The notes under the pieces: model-generated
Databases searched by the model: none
What the model saw: only the letters and a program-made list of their open reading frames with translations
What the model was told of the DNA's origin: nothing
Part shown: positions 25,117 to 34,235 of the stretch, in pieces
How the letters are laid out: every line of letters starts with the position of its first letter
Position numbering within the stretch: the first letter of the stretch is position 1
Assembly (NCBI RefSeq): GCF_000023125.1
Contig: NC_013037.1
Location: forward strand, 3,286,001-3,350,000
Source: Dyadobacter fermentans DSM 18053
GTDB lineage: Bacteria; Bacteroidota; Bacteroidia; Cytophagales; Spirosomataceae
Reading direction: 5' to 3'
DNA: 64,000 bases
Translations under genes and position numbers: made by a program

Positions 25117-28100
25117 TCATTCCAACACTTCGACCCAACCTTTGCAGTGATTACCCTGCGGTGTGTCGACTACGTAAAGGTAGGTGCCGTTGGCGATGTC
25201 TTTGCCCCAGTTGTTCTTGTAGTCGGTGGATTTGAAGATTGATTTGCCCCAGCGGTTGAAGATTTCCAGCGAGGAGGAGGCTACCGGCACGATGAAGAAA
25301 TCGTTTTTGCCGTCGCCATTCGGCGTGATCACGTTGCTGAGTGTGAATGCAGGCTCGGCGCTGATCTTTTTGGAGGCCGTCAGTGAGCAGCCGGCCGCGT
25401 TGTAGGCCGTGAGCGTGATCGTATATTCGCCCGGAATTTCATAAATGTAGTTTTTCACTTCCGGGTCCGACACCGGGTTGCCCGTGCCCATGTTCCATTC
25501 GTAACGGTGCGCTCTGCCATGTTTGCTGGTCAGCGAGTAGGAAAATGGCTCGTTACAGGCGCCGCCCGATTGCACCACATCGAAGTCCGGCGCGTAGGAC
25601 TGGTCCACATTCACCGTAATTTCGCGCAGCGGGCGACAGCCGTCTTCATAAAGCCCTTCGATCACGTAGGTGGTCGTTTGCGTGGGTTTTACGGTTACCG
25701 ACCTGCCTATTGTTTCTGGCAAGCCCGTCGTGGCGTGCCATTTATATTGCGGGGCATTGCCGGAGATGGTCAGCGTGACAGTCGCGCCCAGGCATACCTC
25801 CGTGTCGGGCATATCCACGAAATCCGTCTTTTTACCAACGTTAATTTTAACTTTCTCGGTCACCTTGCAACCCACTGCATTGCTGATTTCAACGGAATAT
25901 TCGGTCGATTCTTTGACGGTGGCCACAGGCGTAGCAATATTCGCATTATCGAGGCCGGTTGCCGGAGACCATTTGTATTGCGTGCCTCCGCTTGCGCCCA
26001 GTTTGATGGCTGAATTTTCACAGACCGTTGTATCACCTGTCACAGTCGTCACGAGCGTTTCGACGACGATCTTCTTCTGCGCAACATCCATTCGCTTGCA
26101 GCTCAGCCGGTTATAGGCAGTAAGTGTTACCGTATACTCTCCCGGTTTGGCAAATGTATATTCCGATTGCTCCCCGTCGCGGGAAATCGTGTTGCCATTC
26201 ACCTCCCAGATGTAATCGACACCGCCCTCGCTGGTGTTCATAAATGTAAGTTCCAGCGGCGCGCAGCCTTTCAAAACATCCTTCGTTTGCCCTGCATAAA
26301 CATCGAAATCAGCTTTCAAACGGTCGATATCAATCTTGAATGCGGCATTATTGCAATTCTCGCTGTTGTTGGTTTCCGACCACGCTTCGGGCGTCGTGGG
26401 AAAATGGCTGCCTCCGCATGCGCAGGTTGCGTGGTAAATCATCCCGTTTTTATCGAACCGGCTCGTTCCGCCGTCAACGTGGTCGCCTTGCAGGCGCTGG
26501 TCGCGGGCCAGGCTTCCGAAAAACGTCGCGTACAGCAGCGACTTCGCACCTTGTTCGAGAATGGCGATGTAAAAGTTATTGCCATTCGTGGTAGGCTGCA
26601 TGGCGTCCTCGGTAACGGGCAGCGCCGTGGTGCTGCTCGCAGGATTGTTGGCCGTGCTGGTGTTGACATTTCCACCCCAGCCCGCCAGGTAAATATTGCC
26701 GCATTCGCTCACGAGAAAGGCCGTAGGCGAAATATCCGGCGTGCCCCGGCCGGAGCCGATGATGGTCGAGAATATGCTTTGGGTCAATGAGGCATTCAAT
26801 GCATGCACAAACTGGCCGCTTTTGGCATTCTGATAAACACCCTGGCTCACGGGATAGCTCCCCATCGTTAGCCCGTACACGTACACCTGATTGGCCTGAT
26901 CCGTATCGAGCAGGTAAGCGCCATCCTCCTTGTCGGTGCCCAGGTATGTGAGCGCCGACAGCTGATCATTGGCAAAACGGGCTACAAATCCATCTTCGGT
27001 GCCTTTCAACGCCGTCTGGTAGGCGCCCGGTTTAGTCTGCAAATTGCCGCTTTGAGTAATCCCGGCAACATACACTTCGCCGCTGGCAGTCACTTTCAAC
27101 GAATATGCAGCGTCCCATTTTTCGCCGCCCAGATAAGTTGACCATAACAGCTGGTCCAGCCCCGCCGACAACTTGAAAACGACTCCATCCTGGTCGCCAG
27201 CCAGCTTGTTTTGGGCTGGATTTTTAAGCGGAAAATTCATCGAATTTGTGGATGAGGCCACATATACATTGTCATTCTTGTCAATCCCGATTTCGCCACG
27301 GAAACTATCCCCGTAGTTCCGTATCGTCACATTGTCGGTTATGCTGACGCCGTCGTTGCCGCTTCCGCCAATGAATGTCGAGCCGGTGAGCTGACTGCCT
27401 GCTGCATTCAATTTCGACACAAACAAATCACCGCCGTTGGCAAGTCTTAGTCCTGAAATGGGCTCAATATTGCTTCCGCCGCCAAATGTCTGTTGAAATG
27501 CATTGGTGCGGGCAGGGAAATCTTTTGAAGAAGTTGTGCCCAATATCAGCAGCTCTTTCCGGCTGTTGACGATGAGGCTTGTGGGAAGGTCGGTATTGTC
27601 ACCGCCCAGGAAAGTTGCGTAGAGCAGGTCGGTGCCGCTGGGATTGAATTTCAGGATAGAAACATCAACCAATCCCTCAAATCTGACCTGAAATGCACCG
27701 GTTGTGGCCGGGAAGTCGGTTCCGAACACGGTGCCGCCGGAGTAGAGGTTGCCCTCGTCGTCGTAGGTCGCGGTATGGCCCCAGTTATCCGACGACGCGC
27801 CCGAGTAAGTAGAGAAAATCAGTTCCGGGTCAATGGTCAGTGGCAATGTTTTGTCATAACCGTCCGGTAATTCGAAATGCGCCGTATGATCGGCGGACAG
27901 CCGGAATGCCGATGCTACGTCCTTCGTGCGCGCATCGGCCGACTGAAAGGAATAAGGCTGCGCCTCCCGGATGTCCCCCACCGAAGTCTTGATCACAATC
28001 TGCCCCGATTCATTCAATGTCACCGCATCGGCGCCTTTGTACTGGAAGCGAATCCGGGAAGCATCCGCGCCTGGCCCGACGATGAATTCGTATTTAAGTT

Positions 28101-28575
28101 TCGCCTGGTTCAGGTAAATGCGCAGGTCGATGTCCGGATAAATGTCCTCGTAAATCACCTCCTCAAAGCCCCTCGCTCCGTCAGCCCAGGTAGTCTCATC
28201 TTTCCCGAGAAAATAGTTGTACGATGCCTTACTCTGATTAACCGTCTTGCAATGGGCAGTTGGCGACGCATTGAGGAAAGAAACTTCCACCCCATGCGCA
28301 CGAACGCCCGGCGCGCTCATGTCCGCACGTGCGGCAGGTCCACCGCCGTTCCCGTTGGCGTGCAAAGAGGAAACCTTGTCGGCATCATAAAGTACGTAAA
28401 GCAATGAATGCTGTTTCAAAAAGAGGAAACCACCGGGAATAGCGGCCCGAAAACGGATGTCCGGGTCCCATTGGCCTTTGTTCTCGATGAAGTAGGCCGA
28501 AGCAGCCTGTGAATGCTCGGCTGCGCGGACGAGGATCAGAAACGATATAAGGAGAAGCCGTAGAGTTTTCTGCAT
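25117..28575 (-). CDS. Giant secreted DUF7948/PKD protein with T9SS type B C-terminal domain
   Basis: An 1152-residue cell-surface or secreted protein. A signal peptide is followed by AYFIENKGQWDPDIRF, the hallmark start of the DUF7948 domain. Residues about 250-740 contain repeated STYLGG/TFLGG-type SBBP-like beta-propeller units (for example WSTYLGGEKWDAAYSL). PKD and Ig-like domains follow (about 765-1070; EYTVTLTAYNRLSCK, EYTITLTAYNAAGCS). The end is a gliding-motility-associated, type B T9SS sorting domain: ITPNGDGKNDFF, FNRWGKSIFKS, GTYLYVV. It would cross the outer membrane through the PorV/SprA-type system. No catalytic domain is seen; adhesion or scaffolding is likely. Confidence 0.88.
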   Translation of the reverse strand: MQKTLRLLLISFLILVRAAEHSQAASAYFIENKGQWDPDIRFRAAIPGGFLFLKQHSLLYVLYDADKVSSLHANGNGGGPAARADMSAPGVRAHGVEVSFLNASPTAHCKTVNQSKASYNYFLGKDETTWADGARGFEEVIYEDIYPDIDLRIYLNQAKLKYEFIVGPGADASRIRFQYKGADAVTLNESGQIVIKTSVGDIREAQPYSFQSADARTKDVASAFRLSADHTAHFELPDGYDKTLPLTIDPELIFSTYSGASSDNWGHTATYDDEGNLYSGGTVFGTDFPATTGAFQVRFEGLVDVSILKFNPSGTDLLYATFLGGDNTDLPTSLIVNSRKELLILGTTSSKDFPARTNAFQQTFGGGSNIEPISGLRLANGGDLFVSKLNAAGSQLTGSTFIGGSGNDGVSITDNVTIRNYGDSFRGEIGIDKNDNVYVASSTNSMNFPLKNPAQNKLAGDQDGVVFKLSAGLDQLLWSTYLGGEKWDAAYSLKVTASGEVYVAGITQSGNLQTKPGAYQTALKGTEDGFVARFANDQLSALTYLGTDKEDGAYLLDTDQANQVYVYGLTMGSYPVSQGVYQNAKSGQFVHALNASLTQSIFSTIIGSGRGTPDISPTAFLVSECGNIYLAGWGGNVNTSTANNPASSTTALPVTEDAMQPTTNGNNFYIAILEQGAKSLLYATFFGSLARDQRLQGDHVDGGTSRFDKNGMIYHATCACGGSHFPTTPEAWSETNNSENCNNAAFKIDIDRLKADFDVYAGQTKDVLKGCAPLELTFMNTSEGGVDYIWEVNGNTISRDGEQSEYTFAKPGEYTVTLTAYNRLSCKRMDVAQKKIVVETLVTTVTGDTTVCENSAIKLGASGGTQYKWSPATGLDNANIATPVATVKESTEYSVEISNAVGCKVTEKVKINVGKKTDFVDMPDTEVCLGATVTLTISGNAPQYKWHATTGLPETIGRSVTVKPTQTTTYVIEGLYEDGCRPLREITVNVDQSYAPDFDVVQSGGACNEPFSYSLTSKHGRAHRYEWNMGTGNPVSDPEVKNYIYEIPGEYTITLTAYNAAGCSLTASKKISAEPAFTLSNVITPNGDGKNDFFIVPVASSSLEIFNRWGKSIFKSTDYKNNWGKDIANGTYLYVVDTPQGNHCKGWVEVLE

Positions 28576-28596
28576 ATTCCGCGCGGCAGGTTTTTT

Positions 28597-29217
28597 CTAT
28601 TTGAACGCAGAAACCGAGATGATATTTTTACAAAAATCGTATTCCTGCTGCACATTTGAACCCAGCAAAACGAGCTGATTCTGTGTATTCTTCATTACGT
28701 GATCCAGGTACCAATTGATGCCTTGCACATCCAGATTTGTCGTTGGCTCATCCAGAAAAACCACCGGCACATCCGACAAGAATGCCAGCCCGAGCTTCAC
28801 GCGCTGCTTCATTCCCGACGAAAAATGGCGGATGATCTTGTTGCTGGCATGCGGCAACTGGATAAAATCCTCGAAATCCTTTGCGGAAATGCCATTTTTA
28901 AAGGGCTTGAATTTGCTGTGAAAGTCGATCTGCTCCCGCAATGTGAATTCCTCGATCAATTCAAGGTAAGGTGCCGCAATGACGATGTGCTTGTACCAAT
29001 GGTCGGTTTCGACCTCTTTACCATTGCTGGCAGTGTAGGTAATTTTGCCCTCGGAAACCGGGATCATGCCCGTCAGCAGTTGCAGCAACGTCGATTTTCC
29101 GCTTCCGTTTGGCCCTACAAAAACATATTGCTCACCCGCTGCAAGCTCAAAACTTGCATTGCGCACAATCCACTCCTTAATGAACTTCTTTCCTATTTTC
29201 TCGACTGAAATCTGCAC
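28597..29217 (-). CDS. ABC transporter ATP-binding protein (orphan)
   Basis: A 206-residue single ATPase domain. Walker A is GPNGSGKST, the signature motif is HFSSGMKQRVKLG, Walker B is VVFLDEPTTNLD, and all are intact. No permease or binding protein is adjacent, so the partner must be encoded elsewhere. Upstream lies a CNNM/CorC protein (58-bp gap) and downstream, after 21 bases, the giant T9SS protein. The whole set may form one minus-strand transcript from the promoter-like box at 30767. The substrate cannot be predicted. Confidence 0.88.
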   Translation of the reverse strand: MQISVEKIGKKFIKEWIVRNASFELAAGEQYVFVGPNGSGKSTLLQLLTGMIPVSEGKITYTASNGKEVETDHWYKHIVIAAPYLELIEEFTLREQIDFHSKFKPFKNGISAKDFEDFIQLPHASNKIIRHFSSGMKQRVKLGLAFLSDVPVVFLDEPTTNLDVQGINWYLDHVMKNTQNQLVLLGSNVQQEYDFCKNIISVSAFK

Positions 29218-29274
29218 TTGGTCCCTTGTGATGTATCCTGGTTTGCCCGCTTACCGGGCGAAAATGTCCTTCTG

Positions 29275-30477
29275 CTAATTATTACGGTCCGACTTCCGGT
29301 CTTCGATCGTCAGCTTCACCAACTCGATGCGTGTGTCCTGCACGGAAACGATCTGGAACGAGTAAGGCGGCATTTCAACAACCTCGTTTTCGTCTGGCAA
29401 ATCGCCGTAGAAATGAATGAGCATACCGGCAATCGTGTCATAATCGCCTTCCGGAAGCTCCCAGCCGTATTTATCGTTCAGGTAGTCGAGCTCGTGGCGT
29501 GCGCTGAGCATGTAGGTATGTTCGTCGAGCTGGCGTTCTGTCCAGTCTTCGGTGGTGTCGTATTCATCCTGAATTTCTCCGAAAATCTGCTCCACCACGT
29601 CTTCCACGCTCACCAGTCCGGAAGTTCCGCCAAATTCGTCGACTACCAATGCAATACTCCGCCGTTCTTCGAGAAAACGGAGCATGAGGTCGCGCGCAGG
29701 CATCGCTTCCGGCACGATCAGGATCGGCGTGATGATGCTGCTGATGTCCTTCGGCTTTTTAAACAGCGACAATGCGTGGCAATAGCCCAGCACTTCGTCC
29801 ACCGATTCTTTGTGCACGATGATTTTGGAATGCCCGCTGGTAAGAAATGCCGTCCGCAGGTCCTCGATGGTCGCATTGACATTCACCGCTGAAATTTCCA
29901 TGCGCGGGATCATGCAATCCCTGATCCTCAAATCTTTGAAATCCAGCGCATTGATAAACATACGCTCTTCGATGCTATGGTCGTCGAAATCGGGATCATC
30001 GGCTGAAATGATATCGTCGCGCAAGGAGGGCGACAAGATATTTTCCTTCACAAACGGCTCGATCACCCAGTAGAGCGGCGTCATCAGCCACTCACCGAAA
30101 CGGACCGGGAACGCTTTCAGATCGAGCACTTTCGGAAAGCTGCGGCCGATTTTGACCCAGCTCGAATAGCTGACCATCCACAAAACGGCCAGTGCAGCGA
30201 ACAATGCGACGATGAGCAGCCAGTTTTGTGTGCCGGTGCTGAGCTCGAATAATGGAAATATTGTGATAACCCCCATAAAACACCCCAAGGCAACGGCCAG
30301 GAGGCGGATCATACGCAGGATGCGACGCCAGTAGAGCGTTTGCTCCACCTGCTCGCTTTTCTCGTGCCGGAGCGAATAACGGTCGATCCACACATCCAGC
30401 AGCACCGACCGCACCGCGCCATAATAGCCCGCCAGCAGGAAGAACACGATCGTGGTAACGAGGAAAATGAGGTTCAT
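29275..30477 (-). CDS. CNNM/CorC (hemolysin-like, GldE-like) membrane protein
   Basis: A 400-residue inner-membrane protein of the CNNM family. Hydrophobic segments at about 3-22, 55-77 and 85-106 form a short membrane part. Two CBS domains follow (about 180-300; CMIPRMEISAVN and LVVDEFGGTSGLVSVEDVVEQIFGEI, a family hallmark), then a CorC/HlyC FAD-like domain at the C-terminus (EGDYDTIAGMLIHFYGDLP). Family members are implicated in Mg/Co ion transport or, as GldE, in gliding motility; this sequence does not decide which. Its ATG overlaps the end of the upstream small gene by four bases, so translation is coupled. Confidence 0.87.
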   Translation of the reverse strand: MNLIFLVTTIVFFLLAGYYGAVRSVLLDVWIDRYSLRHEKSEQVEQTLYWRRILRMIRLLAVALGCFMGVITIFPLFELSTGTQNWLLIVALFAALAVLWMVSYSSWVKIGRSFPKVLDLKAFPVRFGEWLMTPLYWVIEPFVKENILSPSLRDDIISADDPDFDDHSIEERMFINALDFKDLRIRDCMIPRMEISAVNVNATIEDLRTAFLTSGHSKIIVHKESVDEVLGYCHALSLFKKPKDISSIITPILIVPEAMPARDLMLRFLEERRSIALVVDEFGGTSGLVSVEDVVEQIFGEIQDEYDTTEDWTERQLDEHTYMLSARHELDYLNDKYGWELPEGDYDTIAGMLIHFYGDLPDENEVVEMPPYSFQIVSVQDTRIELVKLTIEDRKSDRNN

Positions 30478-30710
30478 CGCTTCGGTTTTTTAACAGGTTT
30501 GGGCTTCCGGTCGGGCCTGGGTTCACCGGCCTGCTTGGCTAGGGTAGCAGCCCTGAGTCGGCTGAATTGGAATAGTAAAAAACAAATGACGCACAACAAT
30601 AGCAACCAGTAGCTTTCGAAAAGCCCGGCGCGCCGGAATTCGAGTACCCACAAGGCGAGAAAGCCGAAAGCGAGGGCCAGGAAAATCGTCCGGATCAGTT
30701 TGGAATTCAT
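30474..30710 (-). CDS. Small two-helix membrane protein
   Basis: A 78-residue protein with two hydrophobic helices (IFLALAFGFLALWVLEF and YWLLLLCVICFLLFQF) and a highly basic tail full of Lys-Pro pairs (RPDRKPKPVKKPKR). Its stop overlaps the start of the CNNM/CorC gene by four bases (ATGA), so the two are co-translated. The basic tail would sit in the cytoplasm and could contact the ribosome, membrane lipids or the CBS domains of its neighbour. No named family recognised. Confidence 0.7.
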   Translation of the reverse strand: MNSKLIRTIFLALAFGFLALWVLEFRRAGLFESYWLLLLCVICFLLFQFSRLRAATLAKQAGEPRPDRKPKPVKKPKR

Positions 30711-30766
30711 TAATGAAGGATATGCTTAAACATGCAGGGTATCAGCCCTGTTTTTTCAATGATTTT

Positions 30767-30774
30767 CAAAGATA
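30767..30774 (-). promoter_or_regulatory. -7-like promoter box for the small membrane protein/CNNM/ABC block
   Basis: On the minus strand TATCTTTG, an exact TAnnTTTG match, about 57 bases before the ATG at 30710. Within the leader, CAGGG-TATCAG-CCCTG (30734-30749) can form a small hairpin. In the plus direction a run of Ts follows it. Confidence 0.45.
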
Positions 30775-30949
30775 CCACAGATTGCGCCAAAACGGTCATC
30801 CATGCATTAATCTTCGTTTCAACGCATAATAAACCATACATAACTCGGTCATTTCACCCTAAAATAGCTAACTTGCAGGGATTGCCGTACAATTCAGGGC
30901 CGACACTTGAATTGTAAAATTAATTCTTGAAAAAATATCCTTTATTACT

Positions 30950-32029
30950 ATGAGCGAAACGACAAAACGCTTTGCACCCGGTGTTGTAACCGGCGATGGA
31001 GTTAGTGAAATTTTCCGCCACGCCAACGAAAACAACTACGCCCTTCCGGCCGTGAACGTGGTAGGAACCAATTCAGTGAATGCGGTCCTGGAAACAGCCA
31101 AAGCGGTTAACAGCCCTGTTATTGTTCAATTTTCGAATGGCGGAGCTATATTTTATGCAGGTAAAAGCCTTTCTAACGCCAACCAGCAGGCGGCTATCGC
31201 CGGCGGTATCTCCGGTGCACAGCACGTACACCAGATGGCGGCATTGTACGAAGTACCTGTAATCCTTCACACAGATCACTGCGCGAAAAAGTTGCTTCCG
31301 TGGATCGACGGTTTGCTGGAAGCAGGCGAGCGTCATTTCGATCAGTACGGCAAGCCATTGTACAGCTCGCATATGCTCGACCTTTCGGAAGAGCCTTTGG
31401 AAGAAAACATCGAAACCTGCGCTAAATATTTCGAGCGTATGGCGAAAATCGGCATGACCCTCGAAATCGAATTGGGCGTGACCGGTGGCGAAGAAGACGG
31501 TGTGGATAACACAGATGTGGACAGCTCGAAACTGTACACGCAGCCTGAGGAAGTGGCATACGCTTACGAAGAACTTTCAAAAATCTCCCCTAACTTCACC
31601 ATTGCAGCTGCATTCGGTAATGTTCACGGGGTATACAAGCCAGGTAATGTGAAGTTGGAGCCGAAAATCCTCCGCAACTCACAAGACTATATCAAGCAGA
31701 AATTCGGCACCGGCGACCTGCCTGTTAACTTCGTATTCCACGGAGGATCAGGCTCATCCCGCGAAGAGATCCGCGAAGCGATCGAGTACGGCGCGATCAA
31801 AATGAACATCGACACCGACATGCAATGGTCGACCTGGGAAGGTGTTCTCAACTACTACAAAGCAAAAGAAGGCTACCTGCAAGCCCAGCTCGGCAACCCC
31901 GAAGGCGCAGATTCGCCCAACAAAAAATACTACGACCCACGCGTATGGCTACGCAAAGGCGAAGAGAGCATGATCGCTCGCTTGAAAGTGGCGTTTGAAG
32001 ATTTGAACTGCATTAACCAATTGGGATAA
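30950..32029 (+). CDS. fbaA: Class II fructose-bisphosphate aldolase
   Basis: Zinc-dependent cleavage of fructose-1,6-bisphosphate to dihydroxyacetone phosphate and glyceraldehyde-3-phosphate. The 359-residue length is that of the E. coli FbaA type. Zinc ligands and catalytic groups are visible in ILHTDHCAKK (His/Asp), LEIELGVTGGEEDGVDN (Glu), NVHGVYKPGN (His) and VFHGGSGSS (His and phosphate-binding loop), with MNIDTDMQWSTW closing the site. Monocistronic, with a strong terminator 20 bases after the stop. Confidence 0.96.
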   Translation: MSETTKRFAPGVVTGDGVSEIFRHANENNYALPAVNVVGTNSVNAVLETAKAVNSPVIVQFSNGGAIFYAGKSLSNANQQAAIAGGISGAQHVHQMAALYEVPVILHTDHCAKKLLPWIDGLLEAGERHFDQYGKPLYSSHMLDLSEEPLEENIETCAKYFERMAKIGMTLEIELGVTGGEEDGVDNTDVDSSKLYTQPEEVAYAYEELSKISPNFTIAAAFGNVHGVYKPGNVKLEPKILRNSQDYIKQKFGTGDLPVNFVFHGGSGSSREEIREAIEYGAIKMNIDTDMQWSTWEGVLNYYKAKEGYLQAQLGNPEGADSPNKKYYDPRVWLRKGEESMIARLKVAFEDLNCINQLG

Positions 32030-32048
32030 TCGGTTCCGGATTTTGAAG

Positions 32049-32078
32049 AAAAAGCAACCTGAAAGGGTTGCTTTTTTT
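32049..32078 (+). terminator. Rho-independent terminator after fbaA
   Basis: AAAAAGCAACC (32049-32059), a short loop, then GGTTGCTTTTTTT: an 11-bp stem with a flanking T-run, right after the fbaA stop and before the convergent T9SS gene. Confidence 0.88.
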
Positions 32079-32097
32079 GTGGCCGTTGGCTGAAACA

Positions 32098-34011
32098 TCA
32101 GCGGATCAATGTCAGCGAACCCATGATTTCGGGACTGTTTTCGGTCAGCCTGATTTTGTACGCGTACACGCCGGGCATTTGCAACGCGCCCGCCACTGTC
32201 CCGTCGAATGCATTCTGATAACCTTCGGAATGGAAGATCACCTCGCCCCAGCGATTGTAAATGGTTACCCGGCATTTGGGATAACCTTCAATGCCTTTCA
32301 ACTCCCACGTTTCGTTGATCCCGTCCTGGTTCGGCGTGAATGCGTCGGGGATGAAGATGTTTTCGGTGATCTTTACTTGAACTTCGCCCCTGGCCACACA
32401 GCCGGATGCATTCGTGGCCGCTATCAGGTAAGTAATGCTTCGGGAGGGAGTCGAAACGGGATCGGCGTATGTGACATCGTTCAGAAAATCGGGCGGCATC
32501 CACCGGTAGGCCACATCCAGCGAATCTTTCACGCCGATATGAATAGGCTTGTCGCGTGAAGCATACAGAATTTCCACCAGATCCAGCGCCGGGGCCCGAC
32601 TTACCGTGACCTCACGTTTCGCAACGGCATTCGGGCAGGCCTCCGAGCCCTCGATGATATATTGGATTTCATGCGTTCCCTCACCCGCAGCTTTCGGATC
32701 AAAGGTGTTGCCCGTCACGCCCGCCCCCGCAAATGTTCCGCCGGGCGGTGCAGCATGCAGTTCAATTGGCAATGTCGTATCACAAATGGGCGGAATGCTA
32801 TCCATTTCAGCGCCTGATGACACGACGCTAACGCGGACTGTTTCAGATTCGAAGGAATCCGGGCATCCGTTTATTTTAGTGGTTAGAAGCCGATATTCGC
32901 CCTCTTCTGAAACGGTCACGCTTTGCGCATTGGCGCCCCAAATCGTTTTGCCGTCTTTGGTCCATTGGAATTCGGGTTGCGGGTTGGAGAAGGTTTGTTT
33001 GGAAGTTAAGATCGCTTGTGAACCTTCGCAGATGGTGAGGGTTTGGATGGCCGTGGTGTCTTTGTAAAGGTTTTTGTCCAGAGTTTGCATTTCGTTGCAG
33101 TCGAGAACCACCAGCGTGTAGTAAAAGCTTACAGAACCAATTTTTTGCCCATTTCGGTATTCTTCGACTGAAATACCTACAAAGTACTGGCCTGCTTCAC
33201 CAGCTCTAACCGTCATCAGGCCGGTATTCTCGTTGATGGTCAGTCCCGGGTTTCCGTGAACCTGATCGCGCTCGGAATAACCATTTGCCCATGTTAGATC
33301 GTAAAAGTGGACTATATCTTCCGAAATAGTCCTTTCGGAACTTACCGCGTAGGGCTTGGAAAGTTTGTATTTAAGAATGTCACCATCGCTGTCCGCTGCC
33401 GCGAAATAAATGTCCGCAAGATCATCCCTGCACACAAAAAAGGTCTTAATATTTCCAATAGTCGGACTTGAATTCCGCACAACAGCGCCATTCCCCGTCA
33501 TTGGGGGAATGATCGTTGTCACCCATTCTTGCGAACCGGGCGAGTTAAGAAAATTGCGGTCCTTTCCATCCCGGGTTCCTACTGAATGCCATGCCACGAT
33601 AAAGCCGTTATCCGAACGTAAACTGGCTAACTGCGGTACTTGTATCGTTTTTTCGTAGATATTGACTAACACATGGCGCTGGCCCTCAAAATCTTCCCAG
33701 GGGCCTGTTCCGGCACAAGCAAGTGTATCCTGCTCCACTTCCCGCGACGATATTTTGTCCAGGTAAAAAAGACCGAAATACTGCCACTGCCTGCTGGTTT
33801 CCCAATGTTTGTCGTTCTTGAAAAGGTAAATGTATTGCAGCGGCTGCCCCAGCTCTGCGCTTGTTGCATCAAGATACAGCGTCAATCTTATCTTGAATTT
33901 ATCATTTGCACCCGGCACTGTCTGCCATTCAAGATGGCTTCCCATCACCGAAAGGCAGAACGCCTGATGGCTGCAACAAAGCAATGCGATGATTAGAAAC
34001 AGTCTGACCAT
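32098..34011 (-). CDS. Secreted protein with Ig-like domains and T9SS type B C-terminal domain
   Basis: A 637-residue exported protein. A signal peptide (LFLIIALLCCSHQAFC) precedes a beta-rich region of about 300 residues without a family I can name. Ig-like modules follow at about 320-540 (EFQWTKDGKTIWGANAQSV; IELHAAPPGGTFAGAG is the repeat seen in Bacteroidota adhesins). The C-terminus has a gliding-motility-type sorting signal, AFTPNQDGINETW and YNRWGEVIFHSEGY, the type B T9SS domain. The product would be displayed on the surface or released. It is convergent with fbaA and divergent from the acyltransferase pseudogene. Confidence 0.85.
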   Translation of the reverse strand: MVRLFLIIALLCCSHQAFCLSVMGSHLEWQTVPGANDKFKIRLTLYLDATSAELGQPLQYIYLFKNDKHWETSRQWQYFGLFYLDKISSREVEQDTLACAGTGPWEDFEGQRHVLVNIYEKTIQVPQLASLRSDNGFIVAWHSVGTRDGKDRNFLNSPGSQEWVTTIIPPMTGNGAVVRNSSPTIGNIKTFFVCRDDLADIYFAAADSDGDILKYKLSKPYAVSSERTISEDIVHFYDLTWANGYSERDQVHGNPGLTINENTGLMTVRAGEAGQYFVGISVEEYRNGQKIGSVSFYYTLVVLDCNEMQTLDKNLYKDTTAIQTLTICEGSQAILTSKQTFSNPQPEFQWTKDGKTIWGANAQSVTVSEEGEYRLLTTKINGCPDSFESETVRVSVVSSGAEMDSIPPICDTTLPIELHAAPPGGTFAGAGVTGNTFDPKAAGEGTHEIQYIIEGSEACPNAVAKREVTVSRAPALDLVEILYASRDKPIHIGVKDSLDVAYRWMPPDFLNDVTYADPVSTPSRSITYLIAATNASGCVARGEVQVKITENIFIPDAFTPNQDGINETWELKGIEGYPKCRVTIYNRWGEVIFHSEGYQNAFDGTVAGALQMPGVYAYKIRLTENSPEIMGSLTLIR

Positions 34012-34235
34012 TCCCGACAGGTTAAATTAGAAGCGGCTGCCGCATCCGACAATCCACTCCCATTTTACCAATCCGCAACTCGCAAATGAAATCCAATGTG
34101 CAACGGGCTGATTTCAATTAGCAAGGATTACATCCGGCATTTTCGCATCGGCCGGGAAAACCGTTTATTCATTTGCTACTAACCCGCGGATAAAGGGAGT
34201 CCACTTGCCTGCAAGGCGCCGGATATCTTGGCGTC

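Noticed and set aside
27877..28407. A 176-codon plus-strand frame opposite the giant T9SS gene
   Set aside because: It is a shadow of the reading frame on the minus strand, which has clear domains and a signal peptide; long opposite frames are common in G+C-rich genes.
30734..30756. Plus-strand intrinsic terminator before fbaA
   Set aside because: A 5-bp stem plus a T-run exists, but no plus-strand gene ends upstream; it is more likely a leader hairpin of the minus-strand block or chance.
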